Assembly: GCF_035943815.1 (NCBI RefSeq)
Contig: NZ_DASZBU010000014.1
Coordinates: 1-64,000 of the forward strand
Length of the DNA stretch: 64,000 bases
From: Frateuria_A sp035943815
Lineage (GTDB): Bacteria; Pseudomonadota; Gammaproteobacteria; Xanthomonadales; Rhodanobacteraceae
Direction of reading: 5' to 3'
Below the pieces are notes generated by a model. That model was not told the origin of the DNA. It did not search any database and saw only the letters and a list, made by a program, of their open reading frames with translations. This document shows positions 27,617-34,855 of this stretch, one piece after another. How positions within the stretch are numbered: position 1 is the first letter of the stretch; every line of letters begins with the position of its first letter. Position numbers and translations under genes: made by a program.

Positions 27617-29224
27617 ATGTCCGCCGCCGTCACGCCCGTCCGCCGTGCCCTGCTCAGCGTCTCCGACAAGACCGGGCTGATCGACCTGGGGCGCCGGCTC
27701 ACCGCCCGCGGCGTGCAACTGCTTTCCACTGGCGGCTCGGCCCGTGCCTTGCGCGAAGCCGGCATCGCGGTCACCGACGTCAGCGAGCTCACCGGCTTTC
27801 CCGAGATCATGGACGGCCGCGTCAAGACGCTGCACCCGAAGGTGCACGGCGGCCTGCTCGGCCGACGCGGCACGGACGACGCCGTCATGGCCCAGCTCGG
27901 CATCCAGCCGATCGATTTGCTGGTGCTCAACCTCTACCCGTTCGAGCAGACCGTGGCCCGGCCCGACTGCACGCTGGAACAGGCCATCGAGAACATCGAC
28001 ATCGGCGGCCCGGCGATGCTGCGCTCGGCCGCGAAGAACTGGGCCGACGTGGCGGTGCTGACCTCACCCGACCAGTACCAGGACGCGCTCGTCGAGATCG
28101 AGCGCGACGGCGGCCTCTCGCGCGCCACCCGCTTCAGGCTCGCGGTGGCCGCATTCAATCGCGTCTCCGACTACGACGGCGCGATCAGCGACTATCTCTC
28201 GAGCCTGAAGCTGAACGAGGCGCACGACGCCATCGCCGGCCACGAGATCTTCGGCGGCCAGGCCAACGGCCGCTTCGTCAAGCTGATGGACCTGCGCTAC
28301 GGCGAGAACCCGCATCAGCAGGCCGCGTTCTACCGCGACCTGCATCCGTCCCCGGGCACGCTGGCGACCTTCCGCCAACTGCAGGGCAAGGAACTTTCGT
28401 TCAACAACATCGCCGACGCCGACGCGGCATGGGAGTGTGCGCGCAGCTTCGTCAAGCCGGCCTGCGTGATCGTCAAGCACGCCAACCCGTGCGGCGTGGC
28501 GGTGAGCCTGGAGGGCATCGGCAAAGCCTACGATCTGGCTTTCCAGACCGACCCGACTTCGGCTTTCGGGGGCATCATCGCATTCAACCGCGAGGTCGAC
28601 GGTGCCACCGCGCGCGCCATCGTCGAGCGGCAGTTCGTCGAAGTGGTGCTGGCGCCCGGTTATGCGGAGGACGCGTTCAAGGCCTTCGCGAAGAAGGGCA
28701 ACGTGCGCGTGCTGGAAATCCCGCCGCCTGCAGACGGCGACCTGCGCGCCCCGCACCCCGGCATGAACGTCAAGCGCGTGGGCTCCGGGCTGCTGATCCA
28801 GACCGCCGACACCGGCATGATCGGCGCCGCTGACCTCAAGGTGGTGACCAAGCGCGCGCCCACGCCCGAGCAGATCGACGACCTGATCTTCGCCTGGAAG
28901 GTGGCCAAGTTCGTCAAGTCCAACGCCATCGTCTACGCGAAGCATCGCCAGACCATCGGCATCGGTGCCGGCCAGATGAGCCGCGTGTACAGCGCGAAGA
29001 TCGCTGGCATCAAGGCGGCGGACGAGAAGCTAGAAGTGCGCGGCTCGGTGATGGCGAGCGACGCGTTCTTCCCGTTCCGCGACGGCATAGACGCCGCCGC
29101 CGAGGCCGGCATCGCCGCGGTGATCCAGCCGGGCGGCTCGATGCGCGACGCCGAGGTCATCGCGGCCGCCGACGAGCACGACATGGCCATGGTGTTCACC
29201 GGCATGCGCCACTTCCGCCACTGA
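27617..29224 (+). CDS. purH: AICAR transformylase / IMP cyclohydrolase
   Basis: A 535-residue bifunctional enzyme performing the last two steps of de novo IMP synthesis: formylation of AICAR with 10-formyl-THF and ring closure to IMP. The N-terminal IMP cyclohydrolase (MGS-like) domain has ALLSVSDKTGLIDLGRRL and KTLHPKVHGGLLGRR; the C-terminal AICAR transformylase has KHANPCGVA, DPTSAFGGIIAFNREVD and the end GGSMRDAEVIAAADEHDMAMVFTGMRHFRH. In many relatives purD follows; here the next gene is on the other strand. Confidence 0.98.
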   Translation: MSAAVTPVRRALLSVSDKTGLIDLGRRLTARGVQLLSTGGSARALREAGIAVTDVSELTGFPEIMDGRVKTLHPKVHGGLLGRRGTDDAVMAQLGIQPIDLLVLNLYPFEQTVARPDCTLEQAIENIDIGGPAMLRSAAKNWADVAVLTSPDQYQDALVEIERDGGLSRATRFRLAVAAFNRVSDYDGAISDYLSSLKLNEAHDAIAGHEIFGGQANGRFVKLMDLRYGENPHQQAAFYRDLHPSPGTLATFRQLQGKELSFNNIADADAAWECARSFVKPACVIVKHANPCGVAVSLEGIGKAYDLAFQTDPTSAFGGIIAFNREVDGATARAIVERQFVEVVLAPGYAEDAFKAFAKKGNVRVLEIPPPADGDLRAPHPGMNVKRVGSGLLIQTADTGMIGAADLKVVTKRAPTPEQIDDLIFAWKVAKFVKSNAIVYAKHRQTIGIGAGQMSRVYSAKIAGIKAADEKLEVRGSVMASDAFFPFRDGIDAAAEAGIAAVIQPGGSMRDAEVIAAADEHDMAMVFTGMRHFRH

Positions 29225-29237
29225 GCCAAACCGGAAC

Positions 29238-29269
29238 AGGATTCGGGCGAAGCGCGACCCCCGAATCCT
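29238..29269 (+). terminator. Hairpin after purH
   Basis: Perfect 10-bp stem AGGATTCGGG (29238-29247) with CCCGAATCCT (29260-29269) and a 12-nt loop, 14 bp after purH. There is no T-run, so it may be a weak terminator or an mRNA end stabiliser. Confidence 0.55.
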
Positions 29270-29311
29270 CTTCCGCCGCTATGGCGTCACCCTCGTCCGG
29301 CGGATGAGACG

Positions 29312-29596
29312 CTACATGAAGCGCTGCAGCAGCCGGCGCCACTCCTGCTCCGGCGGATCGTTGCAGAACGGCAACCCCGCGCGCGCATACCAATAGCCGG
29401 CGTTGTCCAGGTCGCCCTCGAGCCTGTGCACGTGCGCGTGGATCGCCGCCGCGCCGGCGTCGTCCATCAGCTGCACCAGGTGATGCGCGCGCTCGGGCTC
29501 GCCGCGGCCCAGCCACCACAGTGCCTGCAGGTGGCCGGACAGGTCGGCGGGTGGCATGCCGCTTTCGAGCGACGCCTGGAACTGGGCCGGATCCAT
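29312..29596 (-). CDS. Conserved hypothetical protein, 94 residues
   Basis: A small soluble protein with helical, TPR-like character: LSGHLQALWWLGRGEPERAHHLVQ, then AIHAHVHRLEGDLDNAGYWYARAG, then PPEQEWRRLLQRF. The string HRVEGDLxNAxYWYRRAG is, in my recollection, typical of a widespread uncharacterised family of short proteins. No catalytic residues or signal peptide are obvious. It is divergent from the GST gene; the start at 29596 was chosen because the upstream eight codons are not conserved in character. Confidence 0.65.
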   Translation of the reverse strand: MDPAQFQASLESGMPPADLSGHLQALWWLGRGEPERAHHLVQLMDDAGAAAIHAHVHRLEGDLDNAGYWYARAGLPFCNDPPEQEWRRLLQRFM

Positions 29597-29673
29597 AGGC
29601 TGGCGATTGTGCGCCCTCACGGCGCCTTGTGGTGTGGATTGCGAGGCTTTGGCGGTACGCGGAGTCCCAAGCC

Positions 29674-30384
29674 ATGACCTACGAGCTCTACTACTGGACC
29701 GGCATCCAGGGCCGTGGCGAGTTCGTGCGCCTGGCGCTAGAGGATGCCGGCGCCGACTACGTGGACGTGGCGCGCGAACGCGGCGATGCGGTCATGGAAC
29801 CCTTCCTGGCCGGCGAGCACGACGAGCCTCTGCCCTTCGCTCCACCCTTCCTCAAGGCCGGCCACCTGCTGATCGCACAGACCGCCGCCATCCTCGACTA
29901 CCTGGGCCAGCGCCTGCCGCTGGTGCCCGAGGGCGAGGCGCGGCGCATCTATGCCAACCAGTTGCAGTTGACCATTGCCGACCTCGTGGCCGAGATCCAC
30001 GACAGCCATCACCCGATCGCCGCCGGCCTCTACTACCGCGACCAGAAATCCGAAGCCGTGCGACGCGCCGCCGACCTGCGCCAGCACCGGCTACCGAAGT
30101 ACCTGGGATACTTCGAGCGCGTGCTCGGGCGCGGCGACGGCCGCCATGCGCTGCGCAGCCATTCCTACGTGGACCTGTCGCTGTTCCAGCTGCTCGCCGG
30201 CCTGGACTACGCCTTTCCGCGCGCCATGGCGCGCCTGCGCCCCGGGCTGCCGCGGCTGGGCGCGCTCGCGGCGGAAGTGGCCGCCCGCCCGCGCGTCGCC
30301 GCCTACCTTGCCTCGCCGCGGCGACTGCCGTTCAACGAGAACGGCATCTTCCGCCATTATCCGGAACTGGACGATTCGGCCTGA
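29674..30384 (+). CDS. Glutathione S-transferase-like protein
   Basis: A 236-residue protein with the thioredoxin-like N-terminal domain (YELYYWTGIQGRGEFVRLALEDAGADY, the catalytic Tyr being near residue 7) and the cis-Pro/binding element FLKAGHLLIAQTAAILDYLGQRL (SxAI-like), followed by an all-helical C-terminal domain. The order YYWxGxxGRGE is close to sigma-class/prostaglandin D synthase-like GSTs. The physiological substrate is unknown. It is a single gene between two minus-strand genes, so it has its own promoter. Confidence 0.88.
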   Translation: MTYELYYWTGIQGRGEFVRLALEDAGADYVDVARERGDAVMEPFLAGEHDEPLPFAPPFLKAGHLLIAQTAAILDYLGQRLPLVPEGEARRIYANQLQLTIADLVAEIHDSHHPIAAGLYYRDQKSEAVRRAADLRQHRLPKYLGYFERVLGRGDGRHALRSHSYVDLSLFQLLAGLDYAFPRAMARLRPGLPRLGALAAEVAARPRVAAYLASPRRLPFNENGIFRHYPELDDSA

Positions 30385-30396
30385 CCGCAACGGCGC

Positions 30397-30828
30397 TCAG
30401 AACAGCGCGATGACGATCGCGCCGACCACGATCAACGCGCCGCCCACCAGCAACGGCAGGCTCGGTCGCTCGCCCAGGAACACCAGCCCCAGCATGATCG
30501 CCATCGCCACGCTGAGCTTGTCGATCGGCGCGACCTTGCTCACCGGCCCCAGCTGCAGCGCCCGGTAGTAGCACAGCCACGAAAGCCCGGTGGCGATCCC
30601 GGAGAGCACCAGGAACAGCCAGCTGTGCCAGGGCAGGCCTGCGGGCCGTGCCCATTCGCCGCGCAGGCTCAGGATGCCGGCAGTGACGGCGAGGATCACC
30701 ACCGTGCGGACGAACGTGGCCAGATTGGAATTGATCCCCGCCACGCCGAGCTTGCCGAAGAGCGCCGTCAGTGCGGCGAAGAAGGCCGAACCCAGCGCGA
30801 ACAGCAACCAGCTCTGGCGCAGGCCCAT
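30397..30828 (-). CDS. Half-size EamA-family membrane protein
   Basis: A 143-residue protein with five membrane segments and a single EamA repeat (FALGSAFFAALTALFGKLGV, AVTAGILSLRGEW, WLFLVLSGIATGLSWLCYYRAL, PIDKLSVAMAIMLGLVFLGERP, GALIVVGAIVIALF). Full-size EamA permeases have two such repeats, so this one must work as a dimer. Half-size members are common and usually treated as transporters of unknown substrate. It is complete at both ends and follows the DUF2782 gene by only 9 bp, so the two are probably cotranscribed. Confidence 0.85.
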   Translation of the reverse strand: MGLRQSWLLFALGSAFFAALTALFGKLGVAGINSNLATFVRTVVILAVTAGILSLRGEWARPAGLPWHSWLFLVLSGIATGLSWLCYYRALQLGPVSKVAPIDKLSVAMAIMLGLVFLGERPSLPLLVGGALIVVGAIVIALF

Positions 30829-30837
30829 GGCGGCGCC

Positions 30838-31308
30838 TCAGTCGCCGTTGCCGCCCGCGGAGGCCGCCGGCGCCGGCTTGCTCTTGCCCCACTCGAGCAC
30901 CTTGTACATCACCGGCCGCGCCGGCTTCTGGCCATGCTCGTCGACCAGCCGGCCGCTGGGGTCGACCATGTAGGTCTGCGCGATGCCGTTGGGCGGCGTT
31001 ACCACCACCATGTAGAGCTGTCCGTTGCGGCGGTATTCCTGCACGGTGTTCTCGCCCTGCTGGTGCACGCTCACTTCCGGCAGCGGCTGGCCGGACCTGA
31101 TCGGCGCGGGCATGACCGGCAGCAGCGACGTGCTGTCATGCGCCGGGGTGGCGGCGGGCGATGCCTGGGGAGAAGCGGGCACGCTCGCATGCACGCCCGG
31201 ATCGTTCATGCCCGGGGGCGGCGGCGCGTTGACCGGCGGCCGGGTCTGCGCGAAAGCGGGGGCGGTGGCCAGCGCGGCGGCGAGGACGATTGCGGCAGAA
31301 AGCTTCAT
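30838..31308 (-). CDS. DUF2782 periplasmic protein
   Basis: A 156-residue protein with a signal peptide (MKLSAAIVLAAALATAPAFA), a Pro/Ala-rich linker (23-75), and the DUF2782 core (VSVHQQGENTVQEYRRNGQLYMVVVTPPNGIAQTYMVDPSGRL). Its function is unknown. In Gammaproteobacteria this gene is usually next to polA, as here, where it is divergent with a 92-bp gap. The mature part has no cysteine. Confidence 0.9.
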   Translation of the reverse strand: MKLSAAIVLAAALATAPAFAQTRPPVNAPPPPGMNDPGVHASVPASPQASPAATPAHDSTSLLPVMPAPIRSGQPLPEVSVHQQGENTVQEYRRNGQLYMVVVTPPNGIAQTYMVDPSGRLVDEHGQKPARPVMYKVLEWGKSKPAPAASAGGNGD

Positions 31309-31400
31309 GGGGGGCTCCGTCGGTGTGCCGCGAGCATAGCAGCGGCCCTGGTGCGGCCCGGTGAACCGCGACTCGATGGCACGCGTGCGAGAATCGTTCC

Positions 31401-34127
31401 ATGCCCAAGCTCATCCTGATCGATGGTTCGTCCTACCTCTACCGCGCGTTCCATGCGCTGCCGCCGCTGACCAACGCGCGCGGGGAGCCCACCGGCGCGC
31501 TGTTCGGCGTGGTCAACATGCTGCGCGCCACGCTCAAGGCGCAGCCCGAATACCTGGCCTTCGTCTGCGACGCGCCCGGGCGCACCTTCCGCGACGAGAT
31601 CTACGCCGAGTACAAGGCCAACCGTCCGCCGATGCCCGACGACCTGCGCGCCCAGGTCGAGCCGATGATGGCCATCGTCGGGGCGCTGGGCTTCCCGATC
31701 CTGTGCATCCCCGGCGTGGAGGCCGACGACGTGATCGGCACCCTGGCCCAGGCGGCCGCGGCGCAAGGCATCGACGTGACCATCTCCACCGGCGACAAGG
31801 ACCTGGCCCAGCTGGTGGGGCCACACGTGACGCTGGTCAACACGATGACCAACGTGACGCTGGACATCGCCGGCGTCACCGAGAAGTTCGGCGTGCCGCC
31901 CGGGCGCATCGTCGATTTCCTCAGCCTCACCGGCGACAGCATCGACAACGTGCCGGGCGTGACCAAGTGTGGCCCCAAGACGGCGGCCAAGTGGCTGGCC
32001 GAGTACGGCTCTCTCGAGGGCGTGATTGCCAACGCGGACCAGGTCGGCGGCAAGATCGGCGAGTACCTGCGCGAGGCGCTGCCGAGCCTGCCGCTGTCGC
32101 GCGAACTGGTGACCATCCGCACCGATGTCCAACTCGAACACGGTCCGTCTGACCTCACCCTGCGCGAACGCGACACCGCCACGCTGCGCGAGCTGTTCAC
32201 CCGCTACGAGTTCAAGGCCGCATTGAAGGACCTCGATGCCGAGGCCGGCGGCCCGGTGGCGGCGCCCGAGGTCGCGCCCGCGCCCCCCGTCCAGGCGACA
32301 CCGAGCGCGATGGACGCACGCCCGGGCGAATACGAGCTGGTCACCACGCCGGAGCAATTCGAGCGCTGGCTCGGCAAGCTGCGCGAGGCGCCGCTGATCG
32401 CCTTCGACACCGAGACCAGCAGCATCGACGCGATGCGCGCCGAGCTGATCGGCCTGTCGTTCGCGGTCGAGCCGGGCAAGGCCTGCTACATCCCGGTGGC
32501 GCACGACTACCCGGGCGCGCCCTGGCAGCTGGACCGCGACCAGGTGCTGCACGCACTCAAGCCCCTGTTCGAGGATCCCGCGCGCCCCAAGCTCGGCCAG
32601 CACTCCAAGTACGACATCAACGTGCTGTCGCACTACGGCATCGGCGTGCAGGGGCTCAAGCACGATTCCATGCTCGCCTCCTACGTGTGGAACGCCACCG
32701 CCACGCGCCACGACATGGACTCGCTCGCCGCCCGCTACCTGGGCTACCAGACCATCAAGTACGAGGAGGTCGCCGGCAAGGGCGCCAAGCAGATCCCGTT
32801 CTCGCAGGTGGACCTCGACACCGCCTGCCGCTATGCCGCCGAGGACGCCGACATCACCCTGCGCCTGCACCAGGCGCTGCAGCCGATGCTGGAAAACGTG
32901 CCGGCGCTCAAGCGCGTGTACGAGGAAATCGAGATGCCGCTCGTGCCTATCCTGGGCGGCATGGAGCGCAAGGGCGTGCTGATCGACATCGACGAGCTGC
33001 GCAGGCAGAGCCAGGAGCTGGGCAAGCGCATGCTCGAGCTGCAGCAGCAGGCCTATGCGCATGCCGGGCGCGATTTCAGCCTGGACTCGCCCAAGCAGCT
33101 GCAGGCGATCCTGTTCGACCAGCTGGGGCTGGCAGCCAAGCTGAAGACGCCCAAGGGCCAGCCCTCTACCAACGAGGAAGCGCTGGAGGCGATCGCCGAC
33201 GATCACGCGCTGCCGCGGCTGATCCTGGACTATCGCGGCCTGGCCAAGCTGCGCTCGACGTATACCGATAAATTGGCCTCGATGGTCAACCCGCGCACCG
33301 GCCGCGTGCACACCTGCTACCACCAGGCGGCGGTCGCGACCGGGCGCATCTCCTCCTCCGACCCCAACCTGCAGAACATCCCCGTGCGCACCGACGAGGG
33401 CCGGCGCATCCGCGCCGCCTTCATCGCCCCGCCGGGCTGGGTGGTGATGGCGGCGGACTACTCGCAGATCGAGCTGCGCATCATGGCGCACCTGTCCGGC
33501 GACGAGGCGCTGCTGCGCGCCTTCAGGAGCGGCGGCGACGTGCACCGCGCCACCGCCGCCGAGGTTTTCGGCGTGGCGCCGGAAGACATCACGCTCAACC
33601 AGCGCCGCGCCGCCAAGGCGATCAACTTCGGCCTGATGTACGGCATGAGCGCCTTCGGCCTGGCCCGGCAACTGGGGATCGATCGCGGGGAAGCGAGCGA
33701 CTACATGGCACGCTACTTCTCACGCTTCGCCGGCGTGCGTGCCTTCATGGACGCTACCCGCGAGCAGGCGCATCGCGACGGCTACGTGGAGACCATCTTC
33801 GGCCGCCGGCTGTACCTGGAGAACCTCAAGGCGCGCAACCAGGCCCTGCGTGCCGGCGCCGAGCGCGCCGCGGTCAACGCGCCCATGCAGGGCAGCGCGG
33901 CGGACATCATCAAGCGGGCCATGATCGCGATGGGCCTGTATCTGTGCGAGCGCACCGACGCGCACATGCTGATGCAGGTGCACGACGAACTGGTGTTCGA
34001 GGTGCAGGAGGACGCCGTGGATGCCATGCGCCGGGCGGTGACCGAGCGCATGTCCGGTGCCGCCGAGCTCGCCGTGCCGCTGGTAGTGGACGTGGGTGTG
34101 GGCGCGAACTGGGAGCAGGCACACTAG
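31401..34127 (+). CDS. polA: DNA polymerase I
   Basis: A 908-residue enzyme that fills gaps in repair and removes RNA primers. Three modules are present: 5'-3' exonuclease (about 1-290, LIDGSSYLYRAFHA, AFVCDAPGRTFRD, PGVEADDVIGTLA, STGDKDLAQLV); 3'-5' proofreading exonuclease (about 310-500) that keeps the metal ligands (LIAFDTETSS, Exo III YAAEDADIT), so proofreading is expected to be active; and the polymerase domain with motif A AADYSQIELR, motif B RRAAKAINFGLMYG and motif C QVHDELVFE. Length is close to the E. coli protein (928). Confidence 0.99.
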   Translation: MPKLILIDGSSYLYRAFHALPPLTNARGEPTGALFGVVNMLRATLKAQPEYLAFVCDAPGRTFRDEIYAEYKANRPPMPDDLRAQVEPMMAIVGALGFPILCIPGVEADDVIGTLAQAAAAQGIDVTISTGDKDLAQLVGPHVTLVNTMTNVTLDIAGVTEKFGVPPGRIVDFLSLTGDSIDNVPGVTKCGPKTAAKWLAEYGSLEGVIANADQVGGKIGEYLREALPSLPLSRELVTIRTDVQLEHGPSDLTLRERDTATLRELFTRYEFKAALKDLDAEAGGPVAAPEVAPAPPVQATPSAMDARPGEYELVTTPEQFERWLGKLREAPLIAFDTETSSIDAMRAELIGLSFAVEPGKACYIPVAHDYPGAPWQLDRDQVLHALKPLFEDPARPKLGQHSKYDINVLSHYGIGVQGLKHDSMLASYVWNATATRHDMDSLAARYLGYQTIKYEEVAGKGAKQIPFSQVDLDTACRYAAEDADITLRLHQALQPMLENVPALKRVYEEIEMPLVPILGGMERKGVLIDIDELRRQSQELGKRMLELQQQAYAHAGRDFSLDSPKQLQAILFDQLGLAAKLKTPKGQPSTNEEALEAIADDHALPRLILDYRGLAKLRSTYTDKLASMVNPRTGRVHTCYHQAAVATGRISSSDPNLQNIPVRTDEGRRIRAAFIAPPGWVVMAADYSQIELRIMAHLSGDEALLRAFRSGGDVHRATAAEVFGVAPEDITLNQRRAAKAINFGLMYGMSAFGLARQLGIDRGEASDYMARYFSRFAGVRAFMDATREQAHRDGYVETIFGRRLYLENLKARNQALRAGAERAAVNAPMQGSAADIIKRAMIAMGLYLCERTDAHMLMQVHDELVFEVQEDAVDAMRRAVTERMSGAAELAVPLVVDVGVGANWEQAH

Positions 34128-34278
34128 CGTGAGCCGCTTCGAGCCTTCTCGTTACTCATTCGCGGTCGCAGCGGGTGGGGAGGTCGGGCTCGCGAAAATT
34201 TTCGTTAGGCGGCTTTTCCTGGGGCCCCCAAGCGCACGCTTCCCTGCAAGCCCCACCTCCTAACCCCGGCCCTCTCCC

Positions 34279-34523
34279 CATCCTCGATGAGGATGAGGAG
34301 CCCGGTTCGCTGCGGATGAACGGATCCTGACCTGTTCCGGATATCTCGCACGCCGTCCTTGAAACTTTCCTGCTCCATCCGCATCCAATGTTCCGGATGC
34401 ACGCAACGGCATCCACGACCCGTCCACCTCCCTGAGCGGGTCACCAAGGATGCGAACCTCTCCCCTGGGCTTCGCATCCATCCCCGGCCCCGAAGGTTCC
34501 CCCTAGCCTTCGGGGCTTTTTTT
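34279..34523 (+). ncRNA. Candidate structured RNA (sRNA or polA 3'-UTR RNA)
   Basis: Perfect stems follow one another: CATCCTC/GAGGATG (34279-34295, 3-nt loop), CATCCG/CGGATG (34376-34399), GACCCG/CGGGTC (34417-34442) and GGATGCGAA/TTCGCATCC (34448-34479), then the terminator. The segment 34376-34383 can pair instead with TGCGGATG at 34311-34318 (8 bp), so two exclusive folds are possible. Seven GGA trinucleotides occur between 34291 and 34450, one of them in CAAGGATGCG, close to the CsrA/RsmA recognition pattern. In enterobacteria the Spot 42 sRNA gene lies at the same place, just after polA; there is no visible sequence similarity. Expression is not proven. Confidence 0.45.
34486..34523 (+). 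terminator. Rho-independent terminator after the polA region
   Basis: Stem CCCCGAAGG (34488-34496) with CCTTCGGGG (34507-34515), loop of 10, followed by C and seven T residues. It ends 57 bp before the next start codon. Confidence 0.92.
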
Positions 34524-34579
34524 GTCTGTCACGGCCGCGCCCGCTATGCTCGGGCAACCCAACGAGTTGGAGACAGCGC

Positions 34580-34798
34580 ATGCGTGCAGGACTCGTCATC
34601 GTCGGCATCATCCTGCTGGTCGCAGGCATCTGGGTGACCCTGGGCAACGGTAGTTACAGGCAGACCGAGACCGTGGCGCAGCTCGGTCCGGCCAAGATCG
34701 AGGCTACCCACGAGAAGGCCGTGCCGCAGTGGCTGGGCATCGCCGGCATCGTGGTGGGCGGTCTGCTGGCCATCGGCGGCTTCGTGAAGAAAGGTTGA
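34580..34798 (+). CDS. Small membrane protein, 72 residues
   Basis: Two membrane helices (residues 4-21 and 50-68) flank a polar loop (NGSYRQTETVAQLGPAKIEATHEKAVPQW). The PxxL-G pattern and the short Lys-rich tail resemble small inner-membrane proteins of the DUF3185 kind, but the match is loose. Function unknown. GGAGA lies 7 bp before the ATG, and TATGCT at 34545-34550 is a likely -10 box. The uvrD gene follows after 57 bp. Confidence 0.65.
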   Translation: MRAGLVIVGIILLVAGIWVTLGNGSYRQTETVAQLGPAKIEATHEKAVPQWLGIAGIVVGGLLAIGGFVKKG

Positions 34799-34855
34799 GT
34801 TTCGACGCGCCGCGTTTCGCGCGGCGCGGTCGACATGCACCGGTACAATCGGTGG

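Larger units (their letters stand above)
34128..34579. other. 452-bp gene-free stretch after polA
   Basis: No coding sequence is supported. It contains an AT-rich 12-bp palindrome (CGAAAATTTTCG at 34193-34204), the string of hairpins at 34279-34479, the terminator at 34486-34523, and a TATGCT -10-like box at 34545-34550 that may serve the 72-residue gene downstream. Confidence 0.7.
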
